From Sphingomonas sp. URHD0057 (GTDB taxonomy: Bacteria; Pseudomonadota; Alphaproteobacteria; Sphingomonadales; Sphingomonadaceae), in contig NZ_JIAU01000012.1 of NCBI RefSeq assembly GCF_000620665.1, positions 1 through 56,457 of the forward strand: a DNA stretch of 56,457 bases, given 5' to 3'. Each line of letters starts with the position of its first letter. Position 1 is the first letter of the stretch. The notes under the pieces are model-generated. The model saw nothing but the letters and a program-made list of their open reading frames with translations, had not been told where the DNA came from and made no database searches. Positions 1 through 8,759 of this stretch are shown here, piece after piece. A program made the translations under genes and the position numbers.

Positions 1-834
1 ACGATCAAGCAGGGCGCGACGGTGCTTGCGGATTACACCGCCGACAATCTCGGCCGGCGCACTGGCGTCACGTTCGCCAATGGGGCGTCGCAGAGCTTCG
101 GCTACGACCCGGTGTCGCGCCTGGCGAGCGTCGGCAACACGCTGACCGACGCCAACAATTTGTCGGCGACGTTCGCCTACAACCCGGCATCGCAGATCAC
201 GAGCAACGTGCGCACCGGCGACACGTACGCCTGGACCGGGCACGGCAACGGCTCGACCGCGAGCGTGGCGAACGGCTTGAATCAGCTGTCGTCGATCGGC
301 GGCGTGAACACCACGCACGATACCAAGGGCAATCTCACCACCGACCCGATCAGCGGCAAGACGTTCAGCTACTCGAGCGAGAATTTGCTGACCTCGAGCT
401 CAGGCGGCGTGACGCTGGCCTACGATCCGCTGCTGCGCCTGTACCAGGTCGCCGGAGCATCGACGACGCGGTTCGTCTACGACGGGCTCGACGCAATCGC
501 CGAATATAACGGCAGCAACGCGCTGCAACGGCGGTTCGTGTTCGACCCGACCATGGACCAGCCGGTGGTGTGGTACGAAGGCACCGGCACCGCCGCGACC
601 GACCGGCGTTACCTCTCAACCGACGAGCGCGGCAGCGTGATCAGCGTCAGCGACAGCAGCGGTGCGTCGCTCGGGCTCAATACGTACGACGAGTTCGGCA
701 AGCCCGGCGCATCGAACATCGGCCGGTTCCAATACACCGGCCAGGCGTGGATCCCCGAGCTCGCGCTCCCTTCGCGAGGCCCTTCAGCCGGCATTCCGCC
801 CATAATCGTTTGCGCTCGGACTCCAGTGCTTTGA
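1..834 (+). pseudogene. RHS/YD-repeat protein, 3' portion, truncated
   Basis: The reading frame is open from the first base, so the 5' part lies outside the window. It shows YD/RHS repeats (segments such as GYDPVSRL, FAYNPASQI, LAYDPLLRL, FVYDGLDAIAEY) and the start of the RHS core motif, GRFQYTGQAWIPEL, near base 765. In intact RHS proteins this motif runs into a conserved Tyr-rich stretch, a core-ending motif and a variable toxin tip. Here the frame instead continues into about 23 unrelated residues and stops. RHS proteins form a cage around a secreted toxin; without the end of the core and the tip this copy is probably inactive. The downstream neighbour, an rsgA-like gene in the opposite direction, begins its 3' end 22 bases later, which suggests a rearrangement point close to 765. 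Confidence 0.8.
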
Positions 835-856
835 GATACAGGTCAGCCACCGCTCA

Positions 857-1888
857 TTACCTCTTGCGGATCTTGCCGGGGCGAACGCGTCGGATCGCGG
901 CATTCCTTTTGTTCACGACATCCTCATCGCTCAACTTGCGCCAACGTTGCACTCGCGCAAGTTCGAGAGTCCTTTGCGCGATAGCGGCACGAATGGCACA
1001 TCCAGGCTCCTCAGCGTGGGTGCAGTTAGTAAACCGGCACTCGAGCGCGATCGCCACTATGTCATCGAAGACCTCGGCTACGCCAGAGGTCACTTCGGAC
1101 ATTTGAAGCTCGCGCATTCCCGGCGTATCCACGAGCCAGCCGCCTCCCTCCGGACCGGAGCCAAGGCGGTGCATCTCTCGGACGGTAGTCGTGTGAAGTC
1201 CCTTGCCGTCACTTTCACGTACAGCCTGTGTCAGGATGGTATTAGATCCTTTCAGCGTATTGACGAGAGTTGACTTGCCGACACCGGATGATCCCACCAG
1301 CGCAACCGTTTCCCCAACGCCACATTGAGCCACGAGGCCAGCGGCGCTCTTGGGATCGAGCGCGTTCACCAACTCAACCTGCAGCCCAGGCTGGAGCGCC
1401 CGCGCTGCTTCAAGGAAGCAGCCGGGCGCGGGCGAAAGGTCGGCCTTCGTCAGCACGACGATCGGGCGCACACCGACCTCCCGCGCGAGAACAAGGTAGC
1501 GCTCGGTGCGCGCGACATTGAAATCCTGGTTGCAGGACGTGACGACGAAAAGTGTATCGACATTAGCCGCGATGAGCTGAAGACGCCTGTCGTCGCTCGG
1601 AGCCGGCCTCTTGAACAGGCTTGTCCGATCAAGAATGCGGACGATGTTCCGGCTTTCTCTGTCAATCAGCAGCCAGTCGCCTACGCTAGGCCGGTCTTCT
1701 GGTCCCCTCTGCGCGGAGAGGCTGGACGATATCGAAGCCTCCAGACCATCGCCTACGACAGTCACCATTCCCCGATGAACAGACATCACGCGAACAGGCT
1801 GGCAGTTGCGATCTTCGTCCAAAGTTACTTGCTTGCGGAAGAACGGTTTCCAGCCGAGTTGGAGAAGGGCCGAACTCCTTGCTTCCAT
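857..1888 (-). CDS. rsgA: ribosome small-subunit-dependent GTPase RsgA (YjeQ-type)
   Basis: This 343-residue protein has the circularly permuted GTPase layout of RsgA. An N-terminal OB-like domain carries SVGDWLLID. G4 (LTKADL) comes first, then the P-loop GSSGVGKSTL, then G3 (DTPGMRE). A C-terminal zinc-binding cluster follows (CRFTNCTH followed by EPGCAI). RsgA binds the 30S subunit and assists late maturation with GTP hydrolysis. The length is normal for the family and all motifs are complete, so it looks functional. It is oriented against the RHS remnant and has no operon partner here, so it could be the housekeeping copy or an additional one; the window cannot tell. Confidence 0.93.
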   Translation of the reverse strand: MEARSSALLQLGWKPFFRKQVTLDEDRNCQPVRVMSVHRGMVTVVGDGLEASISSSLSAQRGPEDRPSVGDWLLIDRESRNIVRILDRTSLFKRPAPSDDRRLQLIAANVDTLFVVTSCNQDFNVARTERYLVLAREVGVRPIVVLTKADLSPAPGCFLEAARALQPGLQVELVNALDPKSAAGLVAQCGVGETVALVGSSGVGKSTLVNTLKGSNTILTQAVRESDGKGLHTTTVREMHRLGSGPEGGGWLVDTPGMRELQMSEVTSGVAEVFDDIVAIALECRFTNCTHAEEPGCAIRAAIAQRTLELARVQRWRKLSDEDVVNKRNAAIRRVRPGKIRKR

Positions 1889-1967
1889 TGGCTTTCAACA
1901 GCGCTTTCGTAAGAGCTCGGTCGACCCGCCATGCGACGGCTCATGCGAAAGACTCTTCACTTACGTT

Positions 1968-2105
1968 TTAGTGCCGTTTTTCTCGTCCGCCGGTTCGTTC
2001 CGCAATCCACGCGAGCACCAGGAGCGCCGGCGCCCAGAAAGGGAAAATGCCGTAGAGCGTGTCGCTGGCCGAGTGCGAGTGGCGATCGATTCGCCCAAAA
2101 GGTGT
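1968..2105 (-). pseudogene. possible 3' fragment of a membrane protein gene
   Basis: Read on the minus strand, this 46-codon open stretch ends with TAA and encodes a sensible C-terminus: a polar lead (RIDRHSHSASDTLYG), a hydrophobic segment (IFPFWAPALLVLAWIA) and a charged tail (ERTGGREKRH). There is no start codon in frame before the upstream stop at 2106-2108. The adjoining upstream sequence reads as a hydrophobic segment in another frame (TGWLLCGGALTFSV), which suggests a frameshifted remnant of a small membrane protein. I do not recognise the family. It could be chance. Confidence 0.3.
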
Positions 2106-2173
2106 TCACGCTAAATGTAAGCGCGCCACCGCACAGCAGCCAGCCCGTGACCGAGTGTCGCAGTCAATCTCGA

Positions 2174-2191
2174 GTTCGATCGATTTCGAAC
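2174..2191. repeat. short inverted repeat upstream of the autotransporter gene
   Basis: GTTCGA and TCGAAC arms are separated by 6 bases, 68 bases before the chosen start at 2259. The spacing and position would fit a dimeric regulator site, but short palindromes rich in TCGA are common in high-GC DNA, so this is weak. Confidence 0.25.
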
Positions 2192-2258
2192 GATAAACTT
2201 GCCACCTTGGGTCGTACCGGTTACGCAACGCTCATTGCCTGTTGAAGGATTCAGCCGG

Positions 2259-5200
2259 ATGGGCTCGGACGGCCGGTTGCGTACACGCTGTCGCGTCACC
2301 ACGGCGCTGTGCTGCACGCTTGCACCCCTGCTTGCTGTGATCGCCGCATCGCCGGCGCGCGCGGCCGACGAATGCGGGCCGGTTCCGCCGGGCGGCGGGA
2401 CCGTCGAATGTCCGGCCGCCGATTATCCTGACGGCATCTCTTATGATGCAGGGATCGAGGATTTGACCGTCGTCGTCGATCCCGGTTCGACGGTCGAGGG
2501 CGGATTCAGCCTGGACGGACAGAGCGACCTCTCGGCGCTGCTCTATGGCGTCAGCGTTTCCAGCACGGATGATTTCATCAGCGCCGTGTCCGTCAATTCT
2601 GCCGGCGGCCAGCTCATCCTCCATGTCGCCGATGCCGCGACGTCCGGTGACGGCGCCGCCGGCGTCTATGCCCGCGACGGCGGCAGCTATGCCGCGGTCT
2701 ACAGCGGCACCGTCGCGACGACCGGCGACGGGTCGGCGGGCGTGCAGCTGATCGGCGATTACGGCTATCAGGTGGTCGTCGCCGATCTAACCAACACGAT
2801 GGGCGACGAATCCACGGGAGTGTCGGTCGGAACCAAGTCGGGCGACGTTTTCGCCATGACCTTCGGCGTCGAGACCGAGGGCGACGACAGCGACGGCATC
2901 CAGATCTCGTCGGGCAGCGGCGACATCGTGTCGCAGAGCGGACAGCATATCCTCGTCGGCCAGGTGACCACCCATGGCGATCATAGCGATGCAATCGACC
3001 TCTCAACCGTCGAGGGCGACATTGCTTCGCGTTCGCAATATGTGACCACGTTCGGCGACCACAGCGACGGCATCCACGCCGTTTCCGGCAGCGGCAACAT
3101 CGCCATTTACAATGGCTTCAACACCTCTCCCGGGGTGATCGCCACTTACGGCGATCTGAGCGACGGCATCCACGCTGAAAGCGGCGGCAATATCGGGATC
3201 GTCAGCGATACCGTTCAGACCCATGGCGCCGGCAGCGACGGCATCGACGCGGCGAGCAGCGGGGGCTCGATCTTCATCGCCTCGAACTCTGTCGAAACCT
3301 ACGGCGGCGGCCGCGGCATCGTTGCCGACGCGGCGCAGGATCTCGCGATCGTCAGCGGGTCGATCGCGACCGAGGGGAAATATGCGACGGGCATCAGCGC
3401 CGTCGCGCATGGCGGCAACATCTCGATCGGTGGTGGCGGCGATGTCGCCACTCGTGGCGATGACGCATTCGGGATCATCGCGACTGCGGCCGGTTCGATC
3501 GATGCCGACGTTGGCGATGTCTCGACGTACGGATTTTACAGTCGCGGGATCCAGCTTGTGGCGGGCGGCGACATCAAGCTCCGCGCCGGCGATGTCTCCA
3601 CGCACAGTCCATCCTTCGCCGCCGCCGGGATTACCGCGATCGCCGGTGGTGGCGTTTCGATCGATGCGGGATCCGTCGATGTCTACGGCAGCCACAGCTA
3701 CGGCATCTACGCCTATGCGACCGGCGACATTTCGATCGCCGCGGAGTCGGTCAAGACTCGGCACATTTCGGTCGACGGCTACGCTGCCCCAAGCGCCGGG
3801 ATCGTAGCGGTGTCGACCTATGGCGACATGACGATCGACGCCGGCTCAATCGACGCTGCGGGCGTCGGAGTGATCGCATTCGCCAGCGGCTATTACAGCT
3901 CGGGCGACGCTCTCGTCACCGCGGACAGCATCAGCACGACCGGGGACCTCGCGACCGGCGTTCGTGCCGTAACGCGCTATGGCGACACGGAAGTCCGAGC
4001 CGGCTCCGTTTCCACCGACGGTTACTATTCCGGTGGGATTTGGATGGTCGGCAATGGAGACAAAGCGACGTTCGGCGATATCCAGACAAGCGGGGACTTT
4101 TCATTCGGCGCTTATGCAAGGAGTAGCCAGGGTGGTGTCGCCATCTCCGGCGACCGCGTGTCCACCTCGGGCTACGCGGCGTTCGCGGTATCGGCGATCG
4201 CGGATGGGGGCGCCGTCTCGATCAGCGTTGATACCGTCAAGACCGAAGGGATCGGAAGCTTTGGCCTGGTTGGCGCGGCGCTGCGCTATTCGTTCGTCGG
4301 CGGATCGGTCGAGTATTTCGGGAATCTCGATATCGCCACCGACGACTTGCGCACCTACGGCGACTTCGCCGGCGCCATCTACGGCGTCACCCAGGCCGGC
4401 GACGTCAAGATCGACGCGGGCCATTTGGAGACCCATGGCGCTTATGCGCCAGGGATTCAGGTGATTGCCACGTCGCTCTATGCGCCGGACGATTATCTGC
4501 GATCGCCCTCGATCGTGGTGACCGGCGGCGATCTCGCAACCTTCGGCGACCGCTCGGACGCAATATCGATCTATACCAGCCTGGGCGGATCGGTCGACGT
4601 GGCTGTGGAGTCCGTCAAGGTCGAAGGAGCTTATTCGGCAGGCGTCGTCGTCGACACGCCATTCGTATTGTTCGGCAGCCCCTCGCCGGTGGATGTGACC
4701 CTCGACATCGGCAGCGTTGAAGTGGGCGGGACCGCCGGGGTCGGCGTCCTGGTTTTCGACGGCACCGGTTCGGTCACCATCGATGTCGATTCAGTCGAGG
4801 CAACCGGACATAACGCCAGCGGTGTTGTCGCGTTCGGGCGCAACGGCGCAAGCCTCGACGTCAATGCCGGAAGCATCGAATTGCATGATCCCGGTGGCGA
4901 TTACGCCTTCTTTTCACCGGGGCTTTACGCCGTCAGCAGCGGCGGCAACGTGACGGCCTCTGCCGGCACCGTCACCACCGAGGGCGATGACTCCGCCGGC
5001 CTCATCGCGGCGTCGAACGGCACCATCGACTATTACGGCCAAATCCATATCGGGAACGTGTCGGCCTCGGTCGATAATGTGTCGACGCTCGGCGACTATT
5101 CGATCGGTGCCGCCGCGACCTCGTCCGGAGGTTCGGTCGATCTCAATGTCGGTTCGGTCGAGACCCATGGCGACTATTCGGTCGGTGTCGCCGGCAACGC

Positions 5201-7301
5201 GCTCAGCTTCGTCGGTGGCTATGGAGTGTCGGATCATACGCTTCACGGCGGCGAGCTGACCGTTGCCGCCGGCAATGTCGTCACGACCGGCGACCATTCG
5301 GACGGCGTCAGCGCGCTCGGTTTCAGCGGCGGCGACACCGATGTCACGGTCGGCACGGTGGAGACCAGCGGAGCCGATTCCTATGGCCTCAACGTCGTCA
5401 CCAGCGGCCAGGCCAATTATTACACGGGTGAGTTTTACAGCGGGTCGACGACGGTCACCGTCGACAAGGTCACAACCTCGGGCGCGAACTCAACCGGCGT
5501 GCGGGTATTCGCTTTCACCGGCGACGTCGACTTGACCGTGGGGTCGGTCGAAACCGCCGGCGAAGGCAGTGATGCGGTCGTCGCGGTCAACGGCTCGGCC
5601 GGCTCGGTCGTCGTCAATATTCTCGATCAGGCGCGCTCGATGCATGGCTTTGGCGTCGCCGCCAGCGCCTACGACAATGTTGACGTCAGCATTGCCGAGG
5701 GCGCGCGCGTGTTCGGCGGCAAGGTCGGTGTTTACGCCGGCGCCTATGCGGACGGCGCGGCGGCACACATCGTCAACAACGGCGAAATCGCGACGGGCGG
5801 CGACGGCATCGCGATCCTCGCAACGGGCCAGAGGATCACGATCGACAACGCAGGCGCGGTGATTGGCCCGGTTTCGCTCACCGATCACGACGACCTCTTT
5901 AATAATCACGGTGTGTGGCAAAGCTTCGGCGCGAACCGCTTCGGTCTCGGCGACGACCTCGTCGTCAACGCCGGGCAGTTGATCATCGGGGCCGGACAAG
6001 CGGGCGCGGAAACCGACTGGAGCGCGCTCGAGACGCTCGACAACCGCGGTCTCGTGACCATGGCGGATGGTCACGCCGACCAGGTCTTCGATCTCAATGC
6101 GACCGCCTTGATTGGGGGGACTGGAAGCCGTCTTTCCATTGATGTCGCGACGACGGGGACGGGCATCATCGCCGATCAGGTCCAGCTCGGAGCGGCGTCC
6201 GGCTCGACCCGGCTTCTGCTGAACGGGACCGGCGGCCTCGGCCGCGCCCTGGTTGTCGACGCATCCGCTTCGACCGCAGCCAACAATTTCTCCCTCGGCG
6301 AGGAGAGCGTGGACCTCGGCTTGGTTCGCATGTCGCTCGACTATGATGCGGCCAAGTCGGATTGGTCGCTGGTGGGCGCGCCCGATCAAGAGGTATTCGA
6401 AGGCGTTCGGTTCGGCGCCCAGGCACAATCATTGTGGCGGCGCGCGGTCGATGTCTGGTCGCTGACGATGGACGAGAGTCCGTCCCCCGAGCGCTTCACC
6501 CTGTGGGGCCGCTACCTGACCGGGCACGAGGACCAGGATCTCAGTCCGAGCTTCAGCGTCCTTGGGACAAATCTTACGCCCGCCCTCGATACGCATGCCG
6601 AATGGAACGGCGCGGTGCTCGGAGCCAATTTCGGCCATGGCGGATGGACCTGGGGCGCGCTTGCTGCGGTCACCACGCAAACCACGCGCTTCACTTTCGA
6701 CGATAACAAGCTGCGCGCGAAGGGCACGAGCTTCGGCGCCTATGCCGGCTGGCGCGGCGACAAATTGTTCGCTCGCGCACTCGCCAATTATCAGCATATC
6801 CGGGCCAAGGCCGACCTGACCAGCGCCGGAGCGAACGCGAGGATTCCCGGGTCGATTTCCGGACTGCGCGCGGAAGCCGGGCTCGATCTCGCCGCGGGCG
6901 CCCTGGAAATTCGGCCGCTCGTTTCGGTGGACTGGACGCACGGACATTTGGGCGATCTCCGCGCGCCGGGCGGCGATCTCGATTTCCGCGGATTCACCAG
7001 CCTCGAAGGCAGCGTCGGAGCAAGTTTGAGCGGGGCCTTTCGCATCGGCTCGGTCCCGCTCCATCCCTATGCGGGTATTTACGCGGTGCACGAATTCGCC
7101 GCCGACAACGCCCTTGATTTTAACATCGGAAGTCAGTCGCTTCGGCTCGTCGATCGCCCCAAGTCCGACTATGCCAAAGCGACTGCAGGCTTCGCCGCCG
7201 ATCTTGGGCGCACGGCCCGCATCTCGATCGGCGGCGAAGTCGACGCATTCGGTGGACGTAGCGCACTCAAAGGCGTGATCGGGCTAAGCTGGCACGGCTG
7301 A
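2259..7301 (+). CDS. large repeat-rich autotransporter (type Va secretion)
   Basis: The ATG at 2259 is preceded by a GAAGG ribosome site, and its product starts with a typical signal peptide (basic residues, a hydrophobic core, cleavage after SPARA). A longer in-frame start at 2199 exists but would put 20 residues ahead of the signal. The 1680-residue protein then has about 1150 residues of degenerate repeats of roughly 22-25 residues, built around T-x-G-D-x-S-x-G-I followed by a short Gly-rich turn and alternating hydrophobic residues. This is the pattern of a parallel beta-helix passenger. The last 270 or so residues (GVRFGAQAQSLWRRA onward, ending GVIGLSW) form an autotransporter beta-barrel of alternating strands. 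Autotransporters thread the passenger through this barrel to the cell surface. No catalytic motif is visible, so a surface adhesin or matrix role is inference. Confidence 0.88.
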   Translation: MGSDGRLRTRCRVTTALCCTLAPLLAVIAASPARAADECGPVPPGGGTVECPAADYPDGISYDAGIEDLTVVVDPGSTVEGGFSLDGQSDLSALLYGVSVSSTDDFISAVSVNSAGGQLILHVADAATSGDGAAGVYARDGGSYAAVYSGTVATTGDGSAGVQLIGDYGYQVVVADLTNTMGDESTGVSVGTKSGDVFAMTFGVETEGDDSDGIQISSGSGDIVSQSGQHILVGQVTTHGDHSDAIDLSTVEGDIASRSQYVTTFGDHSDGIHAVSGSGNIAIYNGFNTSPGVIATYGDLSDGIHAESGGNIGIVSDTVQTHGAGSDGIDAASSGGSIFIASNSVETYGGGRGIVADAAQDLAIVSGSIATEGKYATGISAVAHGGNISIGGGGDVATRGDDAFGIIATAAGSIDADVGDVSTYGFYSRGIQLVAGGDIKLRAGDVSTHSPSFAAAGITAIAGGGVSIDAGSVDVYGSHSYGIYAYATGDISIAAESVKTRHISVDGYAAPSAGIVAVSTYGDMTIDAGSIDAAGVGVIAFASGYYSSGDALVTADSISTTGDLATGVRAVTRYGDTEVRAGSVSTDGYYSGGIWMVGNGDKATFGDIQTSGDFSFGAYARSSQGGVAISGDRVSTSGYAAFAVSAIADGGAVSISVDTVKTEGIGSFGLVGAALRYSFVGGSVEYFGNLDIATDDLRTYGDFAGAIYGVTQAGDVKIDAGHLETHGAYAPGIQVIATSLYAPDDYLRSPSIVVTGGDLATFGDRSDAISIYTSLGGSVDVAVESVKVEGAYSAGVVVDTPFVLFGSPSPVDVTLDIGSVEVGGTAGVGVLVFDGTGSVTIDVDSVEATGHNASGVVAFGRNGASLDVNAGSIELHDPGGDYAFFSPGLYAVSSGGNVTASAGTVTTEGDDSAGLIAASNGTIDYYGQIHIGNVSASVDNVSTLGDYSIGAAATSSGGSVDLNVGSVETHGDYSVGVAGNALSFVGGYGVSDHTLHGGELTVAAGNVVTTGDHSDGVSALGFSGGDTDVTVGTVETSGADSYGLNVVTSGQANYYTGEFYSGSTTVTVDKVTTSGANSTGVRVFAFTGDVDLTVGSVETAGEGSDAVVAVNGSAGSVVVNILDQARSMHGFGVAASAYDNVDVSIAEGARVFGGKVGVYAGAYADGAAAHIVNNGEIATGGDGIAILATGQRITIDNAGAVIGPVSLTDHDDLFNNHGVWQSFGANRFGLGDDLVVNAGQLIIGAGQAGAETDWSALETLDNRGLVTMADGHADQVFDLNATALIGGTGSRLSIDVATTGTGIIADQVQLGAASGSTRLLLNGTGGLGRALVVDASASTAANNFSLGEESVDLGLVRMSLDYDAAKSDWSLVGAPDQEVFEGVRFGAQAQSLWRRAVDVWSLTMDESPSPERFTLWGRYLTGHEDQDLSPSFSVLGTNLTPALDTHAEWNGAVLGANFGHGGWTWGALAAVTTQTTRFTFDDNKLRAKGTSFGAYAGWRGDKLFARALANYQHIRAKADLTSAGANARIPGSISGLRAEAGLDLAAGALEIRPLVSVDWTHGHLGDLRAPGGDLDFRGFTSLEGSVGASLSGAFRIGSVPLHPYAGIYAVHEFAADNALDFNIGSQSLRLVDRPKSDYAKATAGFAADLGRTARISIGGEVDAFGGRSALKGVIGLSWHG

Positions 7302-7333
7302 CTTCATCCGAAACAGCAGATAAGCCTCCTCGC

Positions 7334-8497
7334 ATGGCAGAACGAAAACCGCGCGCGAAGCCGACGAAGAACAAGGCCGCGGCGGCGGCGGCGCTGGTGC
7401 CGCCCGCGACGGATTCCCTCGAGACGACGTCCGCCAAGCCGCCCGCGACCAATATCACCACCTCACGGGGGCTTGCCGCCTGGCTTCGCAGCCAGCGTTG
7501 CGCCGTCGCGTTCACCTCATACCAGACGGGCAAGCTCTTTCTGATCGGGTCGCTTCCGGATGGCCGCATCAGCTTTCACCAACAAAGCTATCAACGGGCG
7601 ATGGGCGTGCATGCCCAGTCCCAGCGGCTTTACGTTGCATCGCTGTTCCAGATCTGGCGCCTGGAAAACGTCCTTGCGCCCAGCGAGCGCGCCAACAAGG
7701 TCTTCGACCGCCTGTTCGTGCCGCGCAACGCCCAGATCGTCGGCGATCTCGACACCCACGAAATCGGTGTCGACCGCGCGGGCCGGCTGATTTTCGTCAA
7801 TACCAAATTCAGCTGTCTGTGCACGACGAGCACGCGCTTCGGGTTTCGCCCGATCTGGAAACCGCCGTTCATCTCCCGGCTCGCGGCCGAAGACCGTTGC
7901 CATCTGAACGGCCTCGGCATGGCGGGCGGAATTGTACGCTATGCGACCGCGGTCAGCCGGTCCGACATCATCACCGGCTGGCGCGACCGCCGGCACGAAG
8001 GCGGCGTGCTGATCGACGTTCAGGACAACCGAATCGTCACCGATGAATTGTCGATGCCGCACAGCCCGCGGATGCACGCGGGCAAGACCTATCTCCTCGA
8101 TTCGGGCCGCGGCATGCTGGTCGAGGTCGATGCGAAGTCCGGGAAGCGCCGCGAGATTGCTTTTTGCCCGGGCTTCCTGCGCGGTCTCGCTTTCCACAAT
8201 GAATTTGCATTGGTCACGGTTTCGCTTCCTCGCGACGGCAGCTTTTCGGGCCTCGAGCTCGACGAGGTGATCCGCAAGCGTGATGGTGAACCATGGTGTG
8301 GCGTGCTCGTCATCTCATTATCGAGCGGAGATATCGTGGAATATCTTCGTCTCGACGGCGAAATCCGCGAGTTATTCGACGTCGCGGTGATTGCGGACGC
8401 GACGCTGCCGATGGCGATCGGCCTGAATGCCCCGGAGATCCATTCGATGACCTCTTTCGACGCCGAGTTCGGACTCCTCAATCCTGCGCCACAGTGA
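7334..8497 (+). CDS. TIGR03032 family protein
   Basis: This 387-residue protein starts with an Ala/Lys-rich, low-complexity leader of about 45 residues, then a conserved domain typical of the TIGR03032 family: FTSYQTGKL near the start, HEIGVDRAG, FVNTKFSCLCT, CHLNGLGM, and SPRMHAGKTYLLDSGRG in the second half. The family has a beta-propeller-like look, is often described as of unknown function, and turns up in bacteria that make complex surface polymers. No signal peptide or membrane segment is evident. It begins 32 bases after the autotransporter gene on the same strand, so the two may be co-transcribed. The function is unknown. Confidence 0.8.
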   Translation: MAERKPRAKPTKNKAAAAAALVPPATDSLETTSAKPPATNITTSRGLAAWLRSQRCAVAFTSYQTGKLFLIGSLPDGRISFHQQSYQRAMGVHAQSQRLYVASLFQIWRLENVLAPSERANKVFDRLFVPRNAQIVGDLDTHEIGVDRAGRLIFVNTKFSCLCTTSTRFGFRPIWKPPFISRLAAEDRCHLNGLGMAGGIVRYATAVSRSDIITGWRDRRHEGGVLIDVQDNRIVTDELSMPHSPRMHAGKTYLLDSGRGMLVEVDAKSGKRREIAFCPGFLRGLAFHNEFALVTVSLPRDGSFSGLELDEVIRKRDGEPWCGVLVISLSSGDIVEYLRLDGEIRELFDVAVIADATLPMAIGLNAPEIHSMTSFDAEFGLLNPAPQ

Positions 8498-8546
8498 TCG
8501 AGGGGCCTGGCGAAATTCTGGCGGCATACCACACACCAGGAGCTGG

Positions 8547-8759
8547 ATGACCCTCGGCTATGGCACGACGGGGCTGTCGGTGGGACAGCGGCTGTTCGGC
8601 CTCATGGATTGGTATCGCGACCACACCCTGGCCGAGCATGAGGCCGTCCAAGCGCGCAATCTCGCGCCGCTTCCGGGCGACATGGCTAGCTTTCTCAGTG
8701 CGGCGTTCACTGCTACCCGACCGCAGCATCCAGAGACGGGAGCGGCGCGCTATGGGTGA
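8547..8759 (+). pseudogene. remnant of a zinc-type MDR oxidoreductase (alcohol dehydrogenase-like)
   Basis: The 70-residue frame starts with GTTGLSVGQRLFGLMDWYRD and goes on with TLAEHEAVQARNLAPLPGD. This matches the N-terminal catalytic-domain segment of medium-chain NADP-dependent reductases (there usually GLSVGDRVFG...GTLAEYVAVEARNLAPLP). After the PLPGD the match ends, and the remaining 25 residues are unrelated. The Zn- or substrate-binding start and the whole Rossmann fold are missing, so this is a fragment of about 50 codons, not a small gene, although an AGGAG lies before its ATG. Its stop overlaps the start of the next gene by eight bases, which may be chance. Confidence 0.6.

Larger units (their letters stand above)
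1889..2258. other. intergenic stretch without a convincing complete gene
   Basis: This 370-base gap separates rsgA from the autotransporter gene. It contains a possible minus-strand coding fragment (1968-2105) and a small inverted repeat (2174-2191), listed separately. The rest shows no coding signal I trust. The promoter of the autotransporter should lie in its right part, but no clear -35/-10 pair is visible. Confidence 0.5.

Noticed and set aside
5490-6428. 312-codon minus-strand frame inside the autotransporter gene
   Set aside because: The autotransporter reading has signal peptide, repeats and barrel. The antisense frame has no start context and no domain.
8560-8751. longer start for the GT-C-like protein
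   Set aside because: The extra 64 residues are Arg/Ser/Trp-rich and run antiphase to the MDR remnant, so they are a shadow; the ATG at 8752 precedes the first membrane segment sensibly.
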